A stretch of DNA of 64,000 nucleotides from Panagrolaimus kolymaensis (GCA_028622995.1 JAJQJQ010000046.1:1488001-1552000), one strand, 5' to 3'. Positions 1 through 11,167 are shown, numbered from the stretch's first letter. Notes: generated from the letters alone by a model not told the origin. A program made the numbers and translations.

Positions 1-914
1 TCGAATAAAATATCCTTTCAATATTTATATGCTTCGTGGAAATCATGAATGCTCAACAATCAATCGTGTTTATGGATTTCATGATGAATGTGAAGATCGC
101 TTTCAAAATATTCCTATTGATGAAACTGTATGGGGTGTAAAAGAGGTTGATCTCAAAGGAACATTAGTATGGTATCGATTTCAAGTAAGTGTATTTCTTG
201 TTTCATTCCTTTGTATGTACTTTATGCGTGTGCTTTTTTAGGATGTCTTCAACTGGTTACCAATGACAGCGTTAATAAGCAACAAAATTTTATGTATGCA
301 TGGTGGACTATCTCCTGATTTAGTTTCGCTTGATCAATTAAAACATCTTGAAAGACCAATTGATCCTGAATGTGCTGGAATTCATGTCGACTTACTTTGG
401 TTTGCTTTTACTGGTTTACTTGCTTTTATAAATATAAGTTTGGTTATTTTTAGGTCAGATCCTGATCCTCTTATGCCTAATGGTGAAGCTGATGCAGATT
501 GGGGTCCATCTGCACGTGGAATAAGTTCACATTTTAATGTCAAAGCTGTAAATACTGCATGCAAAACTCTTGGATTAGATATGATTGTACGAGCTCATCA
601 AGTGGTTCAAGATGGTTATGAATTTTTTGCTAATCGAAAACTTGTTACAATTTTTTCTGCGCCTAATTATTGTGGACAATATAATAACAGTGGAGCTATT
701 ATGTTTGTTGATAGTAATTTGGGAATATCCTTTCAAGTAAGTCGTTCATATTTGTCTTTTTTTGTTTTCTTGAAAAACAAATTTTTAGGTTATCAAACCT
801 CAAGCTGGGCCACAAACCAAGAAATCATCCAAATCAACTGAAGTGAACTTCGATGACATTGACATCGATGCTTTGATTGCAGAAGGATCGGCAGAATCAA
901 CTGAAAAAATATAG
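1..914 (+). CDS. PP1-type serine/threonine protein phosphatase, 5' end outside window
   Basis: Dephosphorylates Ser/Thr residues as a metallophosphatase. Visible exons: <1-184, 242-399, 454-736 and 789-914, all with GT...AG introns. The first codons in the window read into the LRGNHEC metal-binding motif. Then come [16 protein letters not shown] across the second intron, [13 protein letters not shown] and the [12 protein letters not shown] signature, so the visible catalytic residues are present. The C-terminus after the core is a short acidic tail ending in ESTEKI. An oddity is an insertion of about 18 residues between the YGFHDEC motif and DVFNWLP, where ordinary PP1 has about 13 residues. 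Divergent PP1 paralogues (GSP/PPH type) are common in nematodes, often germline-expressed; that role is inferred only from the family. The N-terminal third, including the GDxHG block, lies upstream of the window. Confidence 0.93.
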
Positions 915-951
915 TAATCATCAATCAACCTTTTTTTTATTGTAAATTTCA

Positions 952-957
952 AATAAA
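952..957 (+). terminator. AATAAA polyadenylation signal of the PP1-like gene
   Basis: AATAAA lies 38 bases after the stop codon, in an AT-rich 3' UTR. Confidence 0.6.
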
Positions 958-1775
958 TAATGTTTTTTCTTTTTTGTTTTTGTTTGTTGATATTCCCATC
1001 TGGATTTTTTTATGCATCCTTCGAAGGTTCTGACATGTTCAAAAGTTAGAAAAAAGCTTCCTTCTTTCAATTAGCTTTTCCAAATTAGATTGCCATACTT
1101 TTGCTAGCAAGTTAACATATTCGAGCAATGGAAGCAGTAATAATATGAATAAGAGGATGGTTTGGGAAAACAAAGGAAGGTGGTTTAAAACAACCTTTTG
1201 TTGTTAGATCAAGACTATGGTTAATACTTTACAATCAATAGCCACCAAATGATATGATTCATAGTGTATTATTTTCAACTTTATAAAATGAGTTGCAACC
1301 AATCTTAAATGGTTCTTTTTAAGCTAACATGAGTTTTATAACAGGATCTCCATTTTTAATGTATTCAAGATACAGCAAAATATCTGATTGAGGCAAAGCA
1401 TTTTGATTATGGAAAATTTTCGATATAACTAACGAACAAAAAACTCAGCAGCTCGTAAGTAAGTAAGTTAAACAAAAAAATATGAAATGGTGATTCGCAA
1501 AGCTAAAATAAATGCTTTGATGAATCAATGGCGGCGATAACTTTGCAAAAAAAAAGCTAGCATCCATCAACCTCGAAGAATATGCAATTATTCAAACTTT
1601 TTATTTCCAACACAGATTATTTGGCTTAGAGTCCTCGAATGTGCTACTCGCATTTTTTTGCTGACAAATGCGAGTTGAAGGTTCTCCTCTTCTTTTTTTT
1701 CATCAACGGTTTTTGAAACTTTCATTTACTTTGAAATTTATTACTTTTTTCCAAGTTCAATAAATCGTCATCATC
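958..1775. other. intergenic, no gene seen
   Basis: The stretch between the PP1-like gene and the proteasome gene has no reading frame with family resemblance and no repeat that I can see. The part just before 1776 presumably holds the pas-2 promoter, but I see no TATA box or trans-splice site I would defend. Confidence 0.5.
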
Positions 1776-2731
1776 ATGGGAGATCATTATGGCTTTTCTT
1801 TAACAACCTTCAGGTAATCCTTTAACTTTTTCTCCTTGCATTCTCATATCTTTTCGTTCTTTTTAGTCCATCCGGCAAGCTTATGCAAATCGAATATGCC
1901 TTAAATGCTGTTAAAAATGGTCAACCTTCTGTTGGACTTCGAGGTTTGTAAATTTTCCCAAGCTTTTTGATTTTACTCATTGTTATTTCTTTTTTAGCTA
2001 AAGATGGTGTTGTTCTTGCAACTGAAAACAAGTCATCAATTTTACACGACGATGAAACCAAGATTGAGAAAGTTGGTGAACATATTGGTGTTGTTTACAG
2101 TGGAATGGGACCTGATTTTCGGTATGTTTAACCCATTTTTGCTTGATCTTTCTTCTCACCCTCTTGTTTTTTAGCCTTCTCGTCAAACGTGCTCGAAAAA
2201 TTGCGATTCAATATGAACTTATGTTTGGTGAAGAAATTCCAACAACAGAACTTGTCTCTCGTCTCGCTGCTGTTATGCAAGAATATACACAATCTGGGTA
2301 TGTTTTTTCTATCTTCATCTTTTGTTCTTGATAATGGATTGTTTTTTAGTGGTGTTCGTCCATTCGGTGTTTCGCTTTTGATCGCTGGTTGGGATGTTGT
2401 CAAGAAGCGCCCATTGCTATTTCAATCTGATCCATCTGTAAGTTCCTTCATACATTTTTTTACATGTAATCCATTGTCGTTTTAGGGTGCCTTCTTTGCA
2501 TGGAAAGCTACAGCACTTGGTAAAAATGATATTAATGCTAAAACGTTCTTGGAAAAACGTTTCAATGATGGTCTCGAACTTGATGATGGAATTCATACAG
2601 CTCTTCTTACTTTACGTGAATCATTTGATGTTGGAATGACTGATGAAAACGTTGAAATTGCTGTTTGTACTGAAGCTGGCTTTCGTCGTCTCACTCGTCA
2701 ACAAATCAAGGATCATTTAAGCGCTCTTTAA
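1776..2731 (+). CDS. pas-2: 20S proteasome subunit alpha-2 (PSMA2/PAS-2)
   Basis: Structural alpha-ring subunit of the 20S proteasome core, in cytosol and nucleus. Exons: 1776-1813, 1867-1943, 1998-2121, 2175-2297, 2350-2437 and 2486-2731, about 231 residues, the normal family length. The start is [12 protein letters not shown], followed by the alpha-subunit signature [15 protein letters not shown]. The core has [23 protein letters not shown] and [10 protein letters not shown], then the [17 protein letters not shown] block and a C-terminus ending KDHLSAL. It carries no propeptide or N-terminal Thr, as expected for a non-catalytic alpha subunit. All introns are 48 to 54 bp. No truncation or substitution in conserved blocks was seen. 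Confidence 0.97.
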
Positions 2732-2855
2732 TAATAACCGGTTAAACCTCTTTATTTTGAAATTTTGTCTTTGTTTGATATGTACTTTTCTTTGTTTGAG
2801 GCTTATTTTATTTGCTATAAATAATTTATTTATGTTTTTTTGCCTTGTAAAGTTT

Positions 2856-2861
2856 AATAAA
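2856..2861 (+). terminator. AATAAA polyadenylation signal of pas-2
   Basis: AATAAA lies 125 bases after the stop codon. The next gene is convergent and ends at 2885, so the two 3' ends nearly abut. Confidence 0.6.
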
Positions 2862-2884
2862 ATGTTTAACGGAATTTGTGTTTC

Positions 2885-4660
2885 TTACATTGGAGTTATG
2901 GTTGATGGAACTTGAGATTCAAAGTAATGTCGGAATCTCTCTGGAATTAAAGCGTTTCTAAATGGTGTAACAAAGAATAATGTTACACAAGCATTGAAAG
3001 CTGGATGAGTTGTTAATGCTATAACAGGAACATATTTGAAGTCAATCTAAAATCATAATGGTTGTAAAGTTATTGATGGAAGTATGGAAAGCTTGCTTAC
3101 TCCAACACTCCTTTTAGTGAAAGCTTTTTCCATAATGTAAATTATGGGAATAACGCAAATAAGAATTGGGAGGAAAGTTTGAATTAGTAAAGCAATAATC
3201 AAACGAACGTGGAGTTGATAAGTTTTTTTTGTTATTTGATTTTTGTATGAGTTTAATTGTTTGATGATTAGAAAAGCTAATATGACATTCAACAAACTTG
3301 AAAGTGGAGCTGAAACTATGAGTTACAAAAGAAAATTGAGCCTGATTTGAATCCACACATTGTTGGTTGGAGATTCAAGCTTTCAAACTTACCCAATAAA
3401 ACACAAGTAAAAATAAACATATTTGCGTGAGCCGTGAATCGATAATCATATCCAAAATAAACATTTCCTGCTCGAAACAAATCTCGTTGTTGAGGAAATT
3501 CATTTGTGGTTACTTGAAAGAAATGATCGGGTGGAACTTCCATATCATAAATTAGCGAAGCAATGGAAATGCAAATGGTTTCAGAACAAATTCCAATAAT
3601 AATTTTAAACCATTTATGTTTGAAAAGTCGTTGGCCATCATCGGTACAAAGACAACTAAAGCGATAAAGGAAGCAATAATTTAATCCAAGAATGCATCGA
3701 GCAAAACAATATGCAGCTAGGGTGAATATGATGTGGCCACAATGTGGACCAATAAAACGAGAAATTCCACCAATAACCATGCCACCTCCAGGAATGATTG
3801 GGATTGGTTGAAGGATGAAGCAAATGAAGACATCGAAGAGGAGGTCGAAAATCTGTAAATGCAAGGGTTTTTACTTGCTTTTTTTTTTGAGAAAATATTG
3901 AAAGTTACTGAAGCGGCGCTTTTATGCTTTTTGTTTATTTTTTGGGTGAAACTTAATTAAAAAATTTCAATGTTTCTTTTAATTTTTTTTTTTATAAATA
4001 TTTGATTAAAAACCTACGAACTTTGTTCTCAATGACCAAAAACATAATTAAATAAAAATTTTAAAAGGTGCTTTTAGAATTAATTATTTTGTCTGGCCAT
4101 GAAATTATAAAAGTTGCAACAACAACAAAAAATGAGACAAAGTTGTGAACAAATGTTTTTACAAATGTAAGAAGTATCAACGTTGCATATTTTTATGATT
4201 TACTATCTTTTTTTGGTTTAGAGGTCCAAGAAGAAGCTACAATGAATGGAAGAAATTTTAAACTAAAATGTCGCAAATATTTTTGGACGTAAAAAAACTA
4301 CAAATTTTCAGTGAACTGAAACATGTTTTATTTTTTTGAAGTTAGGCTTTGATCCCAACACTATGTTTATAAGTTTACCATTGTAGTTCATAGGAATTGA
4401 AACTTCATTTTTAGTGAAACTCTTCTATCAAAGAAGAAAATAAAATGTTGCAACGAAGCTTATCGGCCTTCAAAAACGCTCGTTCGTTCGTTTTTACGCG
4501 GCATAAAACTTACAGAAAAATTTAATAAATACCATTTATATTCATGAATCTCTTTCGTAGATTTAGTAAAAACGAAATAAATAACAATTCCATTTAAAAT
4601 TGTTGAAATTATTCCATTAAAATACAGTAAAATTGGAAAGGCAATATCGGCTAATGTCAT
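2885..4660 (-). CDS. seven-transmembrane serpentine chemoreceptor (nematode GPCR)
   Basis: Probably an odorant/chemosensory receptor in the plasma membrane or cilia. Exons in transcript order: 4660-4514, 3852-3393, 3315-3101 and 3046-2885; 327 residues. The coding length is a multiple of three and all junctions are GT...AG. TM1 follows a very short N-terminus (MTLADIAFPILLYF), then the loop HEYKWYLLNFS, typical of nematode Str/Srh/Sri receptors. QPIPIIPGG follows, then ARCILGLNYCFLYR at the end of TM3, KLSILPSITLQPL before the fourth junction, and TTHPAFNACVTLFFVTPFRNAL in TM7 and its C-terminal edge. I lean to the Srh/Sri side but cannot settle the subfamily. Intron 1 is long (661 bp), the others are 54 and 77 bp. 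It converges on pas-2 with only 153 bases between stops. Confidence 0.88.
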
Positions 4661-4709
4661 TTTTTAGTTTCAACTCACGGGATTTTCGCAAAAGTTTGAT
4701 AAATAAAAA

Positions 4710-4719
4710 CTTTTATATA
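4710..4719 (-). promoter_or_regulatory. TATA-like box of the chemoreceptor gene
   Basis: The minus strand reads TATATAAAAG, 50 bases upstream of the ATG at 4660. The same 10-mer lies at a similar distance before the secreted protein gene at 5815-6489. Confidence 0.5.
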
Positions 4720-5814
4720 TTCCAGACGCTCTTTATTCCATTTAATTTATGACTTTTTGCTTTTTATAAAGCATATGTTTGTTTCATTAAACAGTAAATA
4801 GTTTTTTTAGTTAAATGGATATCAAGAGTTTTACCACCATCTGTCTTTTTACAATTTGCTTTTTTAATATTTTTTCCACCTTTCTTATAATTTGGATTAA
4901 TGGGTTTTAATAATTTTGGTCTCTTAAAATTAATGGTAATAAATTTAATTTATAAATATGTCTAAATATATTTTTTTACAGTTTTAAAAGGGTTTTTTAC
5001 AAATGGACAAAAAAAGTTTATTGCACGATTGTGTTTGATGAAGCAGGAAAAATAAAGGGATAAAAAAGCAAAACAGAGATAGGCTGGTTTTGGAGCTTTT
5101 TGGATGGAATAAAAAGGCAACAATAAAAACGAAGGCAAATAAAAAATGGGAAAATTGTGAAAGTATCTTTAGCTTCCAGATAGCTACAGTTAGTTTAAAA
5201 AACAATATTTAACAAAAATGTGAAAGAACGATAAACACTTTTTTTTTAAGGAATTCTATTTATGATTGATACCTTTTTTGAATCGTGATACATTTTTTAC
5301 TTGTGTTTCAAATTAGCCATCAAGTTTTTCTCTTGAGAACAGGAAGAACGGCTAAAAAAGAAAGAAAAAAAGCAGCTTTTAAAAGTGAATTGAATAGGTA
5401 GTAAATTTTTTTGGATATCGCGCTCCATTTATGACTAATTAATAATAAATTTTCTCCTGAAAGAAAAAGAAAAAAGCGTAAACATAAAAACGGATAAGAA
5501 ATTGCTTTTTAAAATTTTTATACAGTAATTATTTGTAAACATTTCATAGAAAAAATGTCAAAGATAAAAAAATGCTAGCAACAGGTGCAAAATTTTTAAT
5601 GACCAAAAAAACATCGAAGGTTGCATAATCAAAATTTTCTTGAAAGTTTTTATTTAAAAAAGTGGAGTTTATTTATAATATAACCTTCAAAATCAGTTAC
5701 ACTTTATTTACAAACATTTTTTCTAAAATTTAAATTAAAATTATAATTTATAGGAAAGATCAAAACAAATAATTAAAAGACTTTTCCTTCGGTGAAAGAA
5801 ATGGTAATAATAAT
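4720..5814. other. intergenic, no gene seen
   Basis: AT-rich sequence with short frames dominated by homopolymers. Nothing resembles a protein family, RNA gene or mobile element. Confidence 0.5.
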
Positions 5815-6489
5815 TTAAGCAAGAGCTTTACGAGCGCGAGCACGAAGACGAGCAAAGATTTCATTATCATTTGGAACAATTTCGGGGAAAGGCTTATCAA
5901 ATTTGCATCCAACATCGAAGCTTACAGTGGAATTGAGACATTTGCCTGATCTCCAAAGGAACCAATCGTTATCACGCTTTTCAAGTTGATAGGTAAAGAA
6001 ATTGAAACAAGCTCGATGGCCTTGATTGATGTGGGCATTGAAAACGGTATGAGCTTCAGGACAAACTAAGGCACAATAAACTCGTTCTTCACCATTATGG
6101 GTTTCAGTGAAGCATCCTTCACTTTCAGCAGCTTTACGACCGGGTTTTTCATTCTCAGCATCCTTGATGATCATGTTACATCTTGCACGATCTTTACCAC
6201 CTCGAAGTTGACCATCGGGTGTTGTGCATTCGAGTGTTCGCCATTCTGCAAAAAAAGAAAAGGGAATGAGCTAAGTTAACAAAAAACGTGGGCAAGCTAG
6301 CTTCAAAGCCATTGAAACTTTAGAGGTAAAAGTCGAAAAGCTGATAAAAGAAAAAATATTATAAACCAAATAACTTTTTCCTAAACTATCAACCTAACTT
6401 TCCAAAGGGTTTTATAACAACTTACGTGGATGAGCCAAAGTAACAGCAAGCAAAGCAGCAACACCGAAAAGAACAACTTTTCCAATCAT
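5815..6489 (-). CDS. small secreted cysteine-containing protein, family not recognised
   Basis: Exons 6489-6426 and 6245-5815; 164 residues. The start encodes a clear signal peptide (MIGKVVLFGVAALLAVTLA) followed by HPQW. The mature part has a Cys-rich body: the cysteines fall in LECTT, ARCNM, EGCFTE, YCALVCPEAH, ACFNFF, GKCLNS and VGCKFD, so eight are visible, an even number compatible with four disulphides. The C-terminal tail is basic (ARLRARARKALA). A TATA-like box lies 53 bases upstream. The body alternates acidic and aromatic segments (NDWFLWRSGKC). I do not recognise a Pfam family. It could be an extracellular or cuticular protein of a lineage-specific type. The gene model is well supported because signal peptide, intron and reading frame agree. 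Confidence 0.82.
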
Positions 6490-6541
6490 TTTTTTAATTA
6501 GCTAAATCTGCTACTAATCTCATCTCCATCTCTTTTTCGAG

Positions 6542-6551
6542 CTTTTATATA
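6542..6551 (-). promoter_or_regulatory. TATA-like box
   Basis: TATATAAAAG on the minus strand, 53 bases upstream of the ATG at 6489. The same sequence and spacing occur upstream of the chemoreceptor gene. Confidence 0.55.
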
Positions 6552-6559
6552 TCCTCTTC

Positions 6560-7454
6560 CATCGTTTTTTAATCAAAAAAAAATCATCAAATTATTTAAC
6601 ACCCAAAAATAAAAACGAAGACGACGTAGAGGAAAAAAAGGTTCCGGTTCCATAAATTACTAGTTTGCTAAAACGCGAGATAAGCAAAGCATTTCCCTTC
6701 CAAACCTGTCAAAAAAAAGAAGATGAGCTTCTCGCCCGTGAAAATCTTTTTTAGGATGAGCAATACTAGATAATGTGTTCCATAATTATTTTTTTGACGA
6801 CAACGACAAATAACATTGCAGCACCAAATCCCTTTTTTATAGTTAGAGAAAGATGACATCCGCGCTATTTCTCCTCCGCCAAAGGCAATCATGATTGATT
6901 TTAAAGATAAAAAAATGTTTGTTTGTCAAAAAAGAAATGTTTTTTGATATTTCAATGAAAATTTGATCGTTGCATATTTTTAAAAGCATCGTAACACGTA
7001 AAGAAATTTTAGGGAAAAAAGATTTTGAGAAGTTAATAAGCAATGTGAACACATACATTTGAATCCGGAAGCAATGTTTGACAAATTGACTCCGATTTAT
7101 AACATGATTTTCATGACATTCCAAAGTCATTGTTAGATCAAGAAACTTATCAACTGCTTTCCAATAGTTGCTGCAATTACGAAGAAGTATAAATGAGCCA
7201 CAATGAATAACTAAACTGTGAAGAATGTTTAGCTCTTACTATGAACTTTAAAAGTCATGCAAAAAAGGGAAAGTCATGTTTATTTGATACAATGGAATGT
7301 TAACAATGACAGAAAAAAAACATAGATCAAACACAATTTACAATGTAAAAAAAGCATTTCATAAGTTTAAAGGTATACAATAAAAAGAAAAAGTTAAAAG
7401 TTTCATAAACAGGTGATTTGAAAGTTTGTTAGCATAGCAGCTTATTTTGAAAGA
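6560..7454. other. intergenic, no gene seen
   Basis: Short minus-strand frames exist (for example 6668-6892 and 6843-7130), but they overlap one another in different frames, lack splice partners and have no family resemblance. Confidence 0.45.
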
Positions 7455-8183
7455 TTAATGTCGATGCGGATATAAGGACGGTTGTAATGCACGGCAAACT
7501 TGACATCTTGTGCAATATTCTGGATGAGCTAGTGTAATATGCCTTGGAATCGCTGCGTATGTCTAAAAATGCAAAGTTATATACTTACAAAAAAATATAA
7601 AAGAAAACGCTTACATAACAGTCAACATAACAATATGGGCATGCGAATGGTGGCCGAGTTGGAGCAGGTTTTACAACAAAAATCTGATTTTTTTGAAGAG
7701 CATCGTTGATGACAATGACATCATTATTCAAAGCTGATACTTGTTACCGTTGAATCATTGACGATGAATCTTGAGCGTAAATTTATGGTGCAGGTTTCAA
7801 ATACTGTTGCGGAGTCATTGACGATGAAGCTTGAGCGTGAATTGATGGTGCAGGTTTCAAATACTGTGGCGGAGTCATTGATGATGAAGCTTGTGTATGG
7901 ATTGATGGTGTTGGTGTCCATGGCCCTAAAATAATTTTTTTGTTAATAAGGATTCAAAGTTAGTCTTGAAATTCAAATGTTTGAAGCGAAGTTAAAATCT
8001 CGAAGCTCGTTTCTAACAGTAATAAATCACTTCCAAAAAGCCCAAAAGTTGATAAAAAAATCCCAAACCTCTTAACCAACGGATGTTTCCGTTGCTGTTG
8101 TAATATTGAGTGGATAAACATCTAGAGCATAAAATGTTTCCTTTGTAAGAACACAGATCTCCTCCGCAGAATGGACAATTCAT
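7455..8183 (-). pseudogene. zinc-ribbon-like protein gene with in-frame stops
   Basis: Exons that splice well: 8183-8069, 7925-7615 and 7562-7455. The first encodes a zinc ribbon (MNCPFCGGDLC, then CSRC). The second begins GPWTPTPSIHTQ and carries tandem degenerate repeats of the type SSSMTP-QQYLKPAPSIHAQA. The end of exon 2 and exon 3 encode a second Cys set (ACPYCYVDCY, then HPEYCTRCQVCRALQ), stop at 7455. In exon 2 the third repeat copy has TAA where the other copies have TCA (7783-7785), and a second TAA follows at 7744-7746. I found no GT...AG intron that removes both and keeps the frame. Either the gene is decaying, the product ends early after about 84 residues, or there is an assembly error. 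A TTGTTTCAG acceptor sits directly before the ATG and could be a trans-splice site. Confidence 0.5.
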
Positions 8184-8435
8184 CCTGAAACAAAAGTAAA
8201 TGAGAATTTAAACGCGGTAAAAAGCATAAATTAAAGTTTGCTCGAAAAACAACGCTCAATTGATTATAAAAAATGTTAAAATGTGGAAGATTAAACGAAA
8301 AATAAAAACTTTCCCTAAAAACTTGAAAGTTTTATCGTAGAATAATATGGTAAAAAATTCTCAATGGCTGAGAGTTGAAATTTTCGCACAGAAGTTTTCC
8401 ATGTAAGAACGCTGGATGTCTTTATGACGGAGTCG

Positions 8436-8615
8436 TCTAACAGACCATCTGTATTAAATTGTCGTTCGAAACTTCTTCATCTGTCACTGTTTAAAGTTAC
8501 GTGTAATTTTTGATTTCATGATGATAAGAAAACATACGACGGCGATGGCAAATCCATTACAGACAGACAGTGACACACGAAGAAGTGTTCCAACGATATT
8601 GTAACGGATGGTATT
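8436..8615. repeat. imperfect inverted repeat
   Basis: The stretch around 8459-8490 (containing GAAACTTCTTCATCTGTCAC) is matched in reverse complement, with several mismatches, by 8567-8600 (GTGACACACGAAGAAGTGTT). The similarity continues weakly outwards on both sides (CCATCTGTATTAAA against TAACGGATGG). It is probably an old foldback or MITE copy. Confidence 0.5.
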
Positions 8616-8959
8616 TAATAAAAATGGTTGTTATTACATCATATAAATTACGAAAATAGTAGGGATGAATCCCAAATTTACCCAACTTTAAGTTCATTTG
8701 CTCTTTTTACACTTTTCAATGGGATCGATCGACCTAAGTTACTAAACAGCTTTCATACCCTTTTGGTGTCCATTTTTTTCCACAGTGCAGGCGTCAATTT
8801 TTAATTTCAAAAAAAAACTGGGATAATGCAAGCATGAGCCGTATGATTAAAATTTGTTCTTCAGATTCCTACTTTTATTAATTACTTAAAATGAAACGAT
8901 TTTTATTTATAAATTTTCCCACTAACATCATATTAAGTAGTCGTTATTACAATGAGAGA

Positions 8960-9664
8960 TAGATTAGTGCACAAGATTACTATGTAAAAAAACAAAAGGC
9001 TGTTCAGGAAAAAACTTTTAGACGGTTGAAGAGATTAAATTTTAATTGATTTGGCTTTTAGACGGCTAATGAGATTAAATTTTTTTTATTGATTTCAATA
9101 AATTATTTTATATGTTACACTGAAACAAACAGCCGCAGCACCGTCTTCGATTTTTAACAGTAAAAAAATTTTTGGTCCGACAATTAGTTATATTTAAATT
9201 TTTTGCTTAAAATACCTTTTTTCAAACATGCTTTGTTTCAGAAAACAATAGAAAATTGGAAAAAAAAACTAAAAATTTTATTTTGTAATTGACCTTATAA
9301 TTATTATTTTTTTCAATTTTCACCAAAACATTTTTTTCATCAATAATCTTGCGAATATACGAGTTGCTTTTACATCTTATCTAATCAAGAATAAAACAAA
9401 ATTTTTAATTTTTAACATTTTTAAAAAAATTTTTCAATATTAAATAGTTGGTAAAGAAGTTGGGTAATAACAATCGAAGACGGTGCTGCGGCTGTTTGTT
9501 TCAGTGTAACATATAAAATAATTTATTGAAATCAATAAAAAAAATTTAATCTCATTAGCCGTCTAAAAGCCAAATCAATTAAAATTTAATCTCTTCAACC
9601 GTCTAAAAGTTTTTTCCTGAACAGCCTTTTGTTTTTTTACATAGTAATCTTGTGCACTAATCTC
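8960..9664. mobile_element. foldback element: inverted repeat with 193-bp arms
   Basis: Left arm 8960-9152 and right arm 9472-9664 are reverse complements that read as identical base for base in my comparison, separated by a 319-bp AT-rich spacer with no open frame. The arms contain a direct repeat of 40 bp (9016-9055 and 9056-9095), each unit beginning TTTTAGACGG and followed by GAGATTAAAT. The inner end of each arm is GC-richer (AGCCGCAGCACCGTCTTCG). A third degenerate copy of the 40-bp unit is visible just outside the right arm (GAGCCGTCT at about 9665). No transposase is present and no target-site duplication is obvious. Identical arms suggest recent origin or arm-to-arm correction. Confidence 0.85.
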
Positions 9665-9679
9665 TTGAGCCGTCTGCAA

Positions 9680-10720
9680 CAATAATTACTAGAAACTCCG
9701 CTGCCTCCGGTCGGCGATCTTACTTGTTTTATTGAAAAATACAAAATTGCCACTCGTATTAATGCCTATGTTTTAATAATTACTTTTCCAAAAAGTTATT
9801 GTATTGACTTTTATAAAAATTAAAACTTTTCCCGAACAATCTTATCACTCGTGTCTATTTTAATCACTTAATTTTCAATAATGAGATCCTAAAAATTGAA
9901 ACATGTGTAAGCCTTTAAAACTTTTTTTTTGCACGAATCAAAATAAACAATGAACTGAACCATTAAAAAAAAATTTATACCAGCTTGTGAAAAATTCGCA
10001 AAAAGTTAAGGTTATAGTCATCGAGCAAGCTTACAATAGTTAAATCACTTAATTTGCGCAGCAAGCAAACCCATGTTTTGCTGATTTTTTATGTATATGA
10101 AAATTACCCAAATCATTTCATCGCGCTTGGAAAACAAAATATAGTTTCATTCTAATTTATGCAAATTTTTTAGGTGAATTTCCTATTTTAATATAAAAGA
10201 TTTCAAGATAAGATACAAAAAAACAGAGAGAAAAAGAATAATAATATGTATGGGAAATAGCGAAGCCTAGTAGCCCTGGAACTGCGACCAAAAGTAATCG
10301 AAAACGAACGAACAATAAAAATTAATAAGAAGGAAATATTCAAGTTACTTTTCGATTAAACTCACCGAAAATAATAAAAAAAGTTCCCTATGTTTATTCT
10401 TTTCATAAACTAAACGTCAGCGTACTTTTAATTAAATTTTGCGTTTAGAATACCTAAAAGTTTTGTATGCTAATCCAATTAAATTTAGAAAAAAAAATAT
10501 ACGATCCAAAAGCTTAGTTAAAAAAAATTTCATTGAAAATCGTTAAAAATAATTTCGCTTTAATTTCATAATAAAGAAACTTAATATTCATAAAAAAAGT
10601 AAAATTTGTGAATATTTTATTAAAAATTTGCATATTTTCTAATGAAAACATTATTAAAAATCATAAAAAATTATTTGGATATAATTGTCTCAATTCAATT
10701 AAAACAATTAATAAAAAAAA
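9680..10720. other. intergenic, no gene seen
   Basis: AT-rich stretch to the right of the foldback element. No coding, RNA or repeat feature could be supported. Confidence 0.45.
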
Positions 10721-10721
10721 A

Positions 10722-10788
10722 TTGTGGGGATTCGAACCTATGACAGAAATATCCAAACATCACCGCCTTCAACGCCTACGCCACACAG
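10722..10788 (-). other. tRNA-derived relic (pseudo-tRNA or SINE head)
   Basis: The minus strand contains a B-box-like GGTTCGAATCC followed by CCACA. About 45 bases before it lies an A-box-like TGGCGTAGGCGTTGAAGGC. The ends TGTGTGG and CCCCACA can pair with one mismatch as an acceptor stem. The total of about 64 bases is too short for a normal tRNA, and I could not fit a clean anticodon arm. I call it a degenerate tRNA or the tRNA-derived part of a SINE. Confidence 0.4.
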
Positions 10789-11167
10789 CAAATGTATAAC
10801 AAGGAACTTTAGCCAATGATATTTTTACTCTAAATCAAAATATTTAAATTTCCATAGCGGCATACATCTATTTTTATGTGATGTTTTTTAAAGTTAGCTT
10901 ACTCATAGAGGTAATTGAGGGTGGAGAAAACGATTTTTATAGCCAGAATATGCGTTAACTTTGCTGCAACGCTCAGCGGGACATTGTGAACTTTTAAAAT
11001 GTTGTGATTAAGCACTTTTTTTCTATACTTCCTTCTATTTTTTTTAAAAATTCGTCAATGCGACGAAAAATTGACCCTAAAGAGCCCTCTAATATCAACA
11101 TAATTACACGAAATAAAAAAAATCATAAATTTCGGTTAGCAGATCGGGCGTTCTCATTGCTAAAACA

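Noticed and set aside
6668..7130. minus-strand frames of 74 and 95 codons
   Set aside because: Overlapping, in different frames, with no signal peptide, domain or splice support.
10608..10799. 63-codon frame over the tRNA-like relic
   Set aside because: Frame is chance in AT-rich sequence; the tRNA-like boxes explain its 3' part better.
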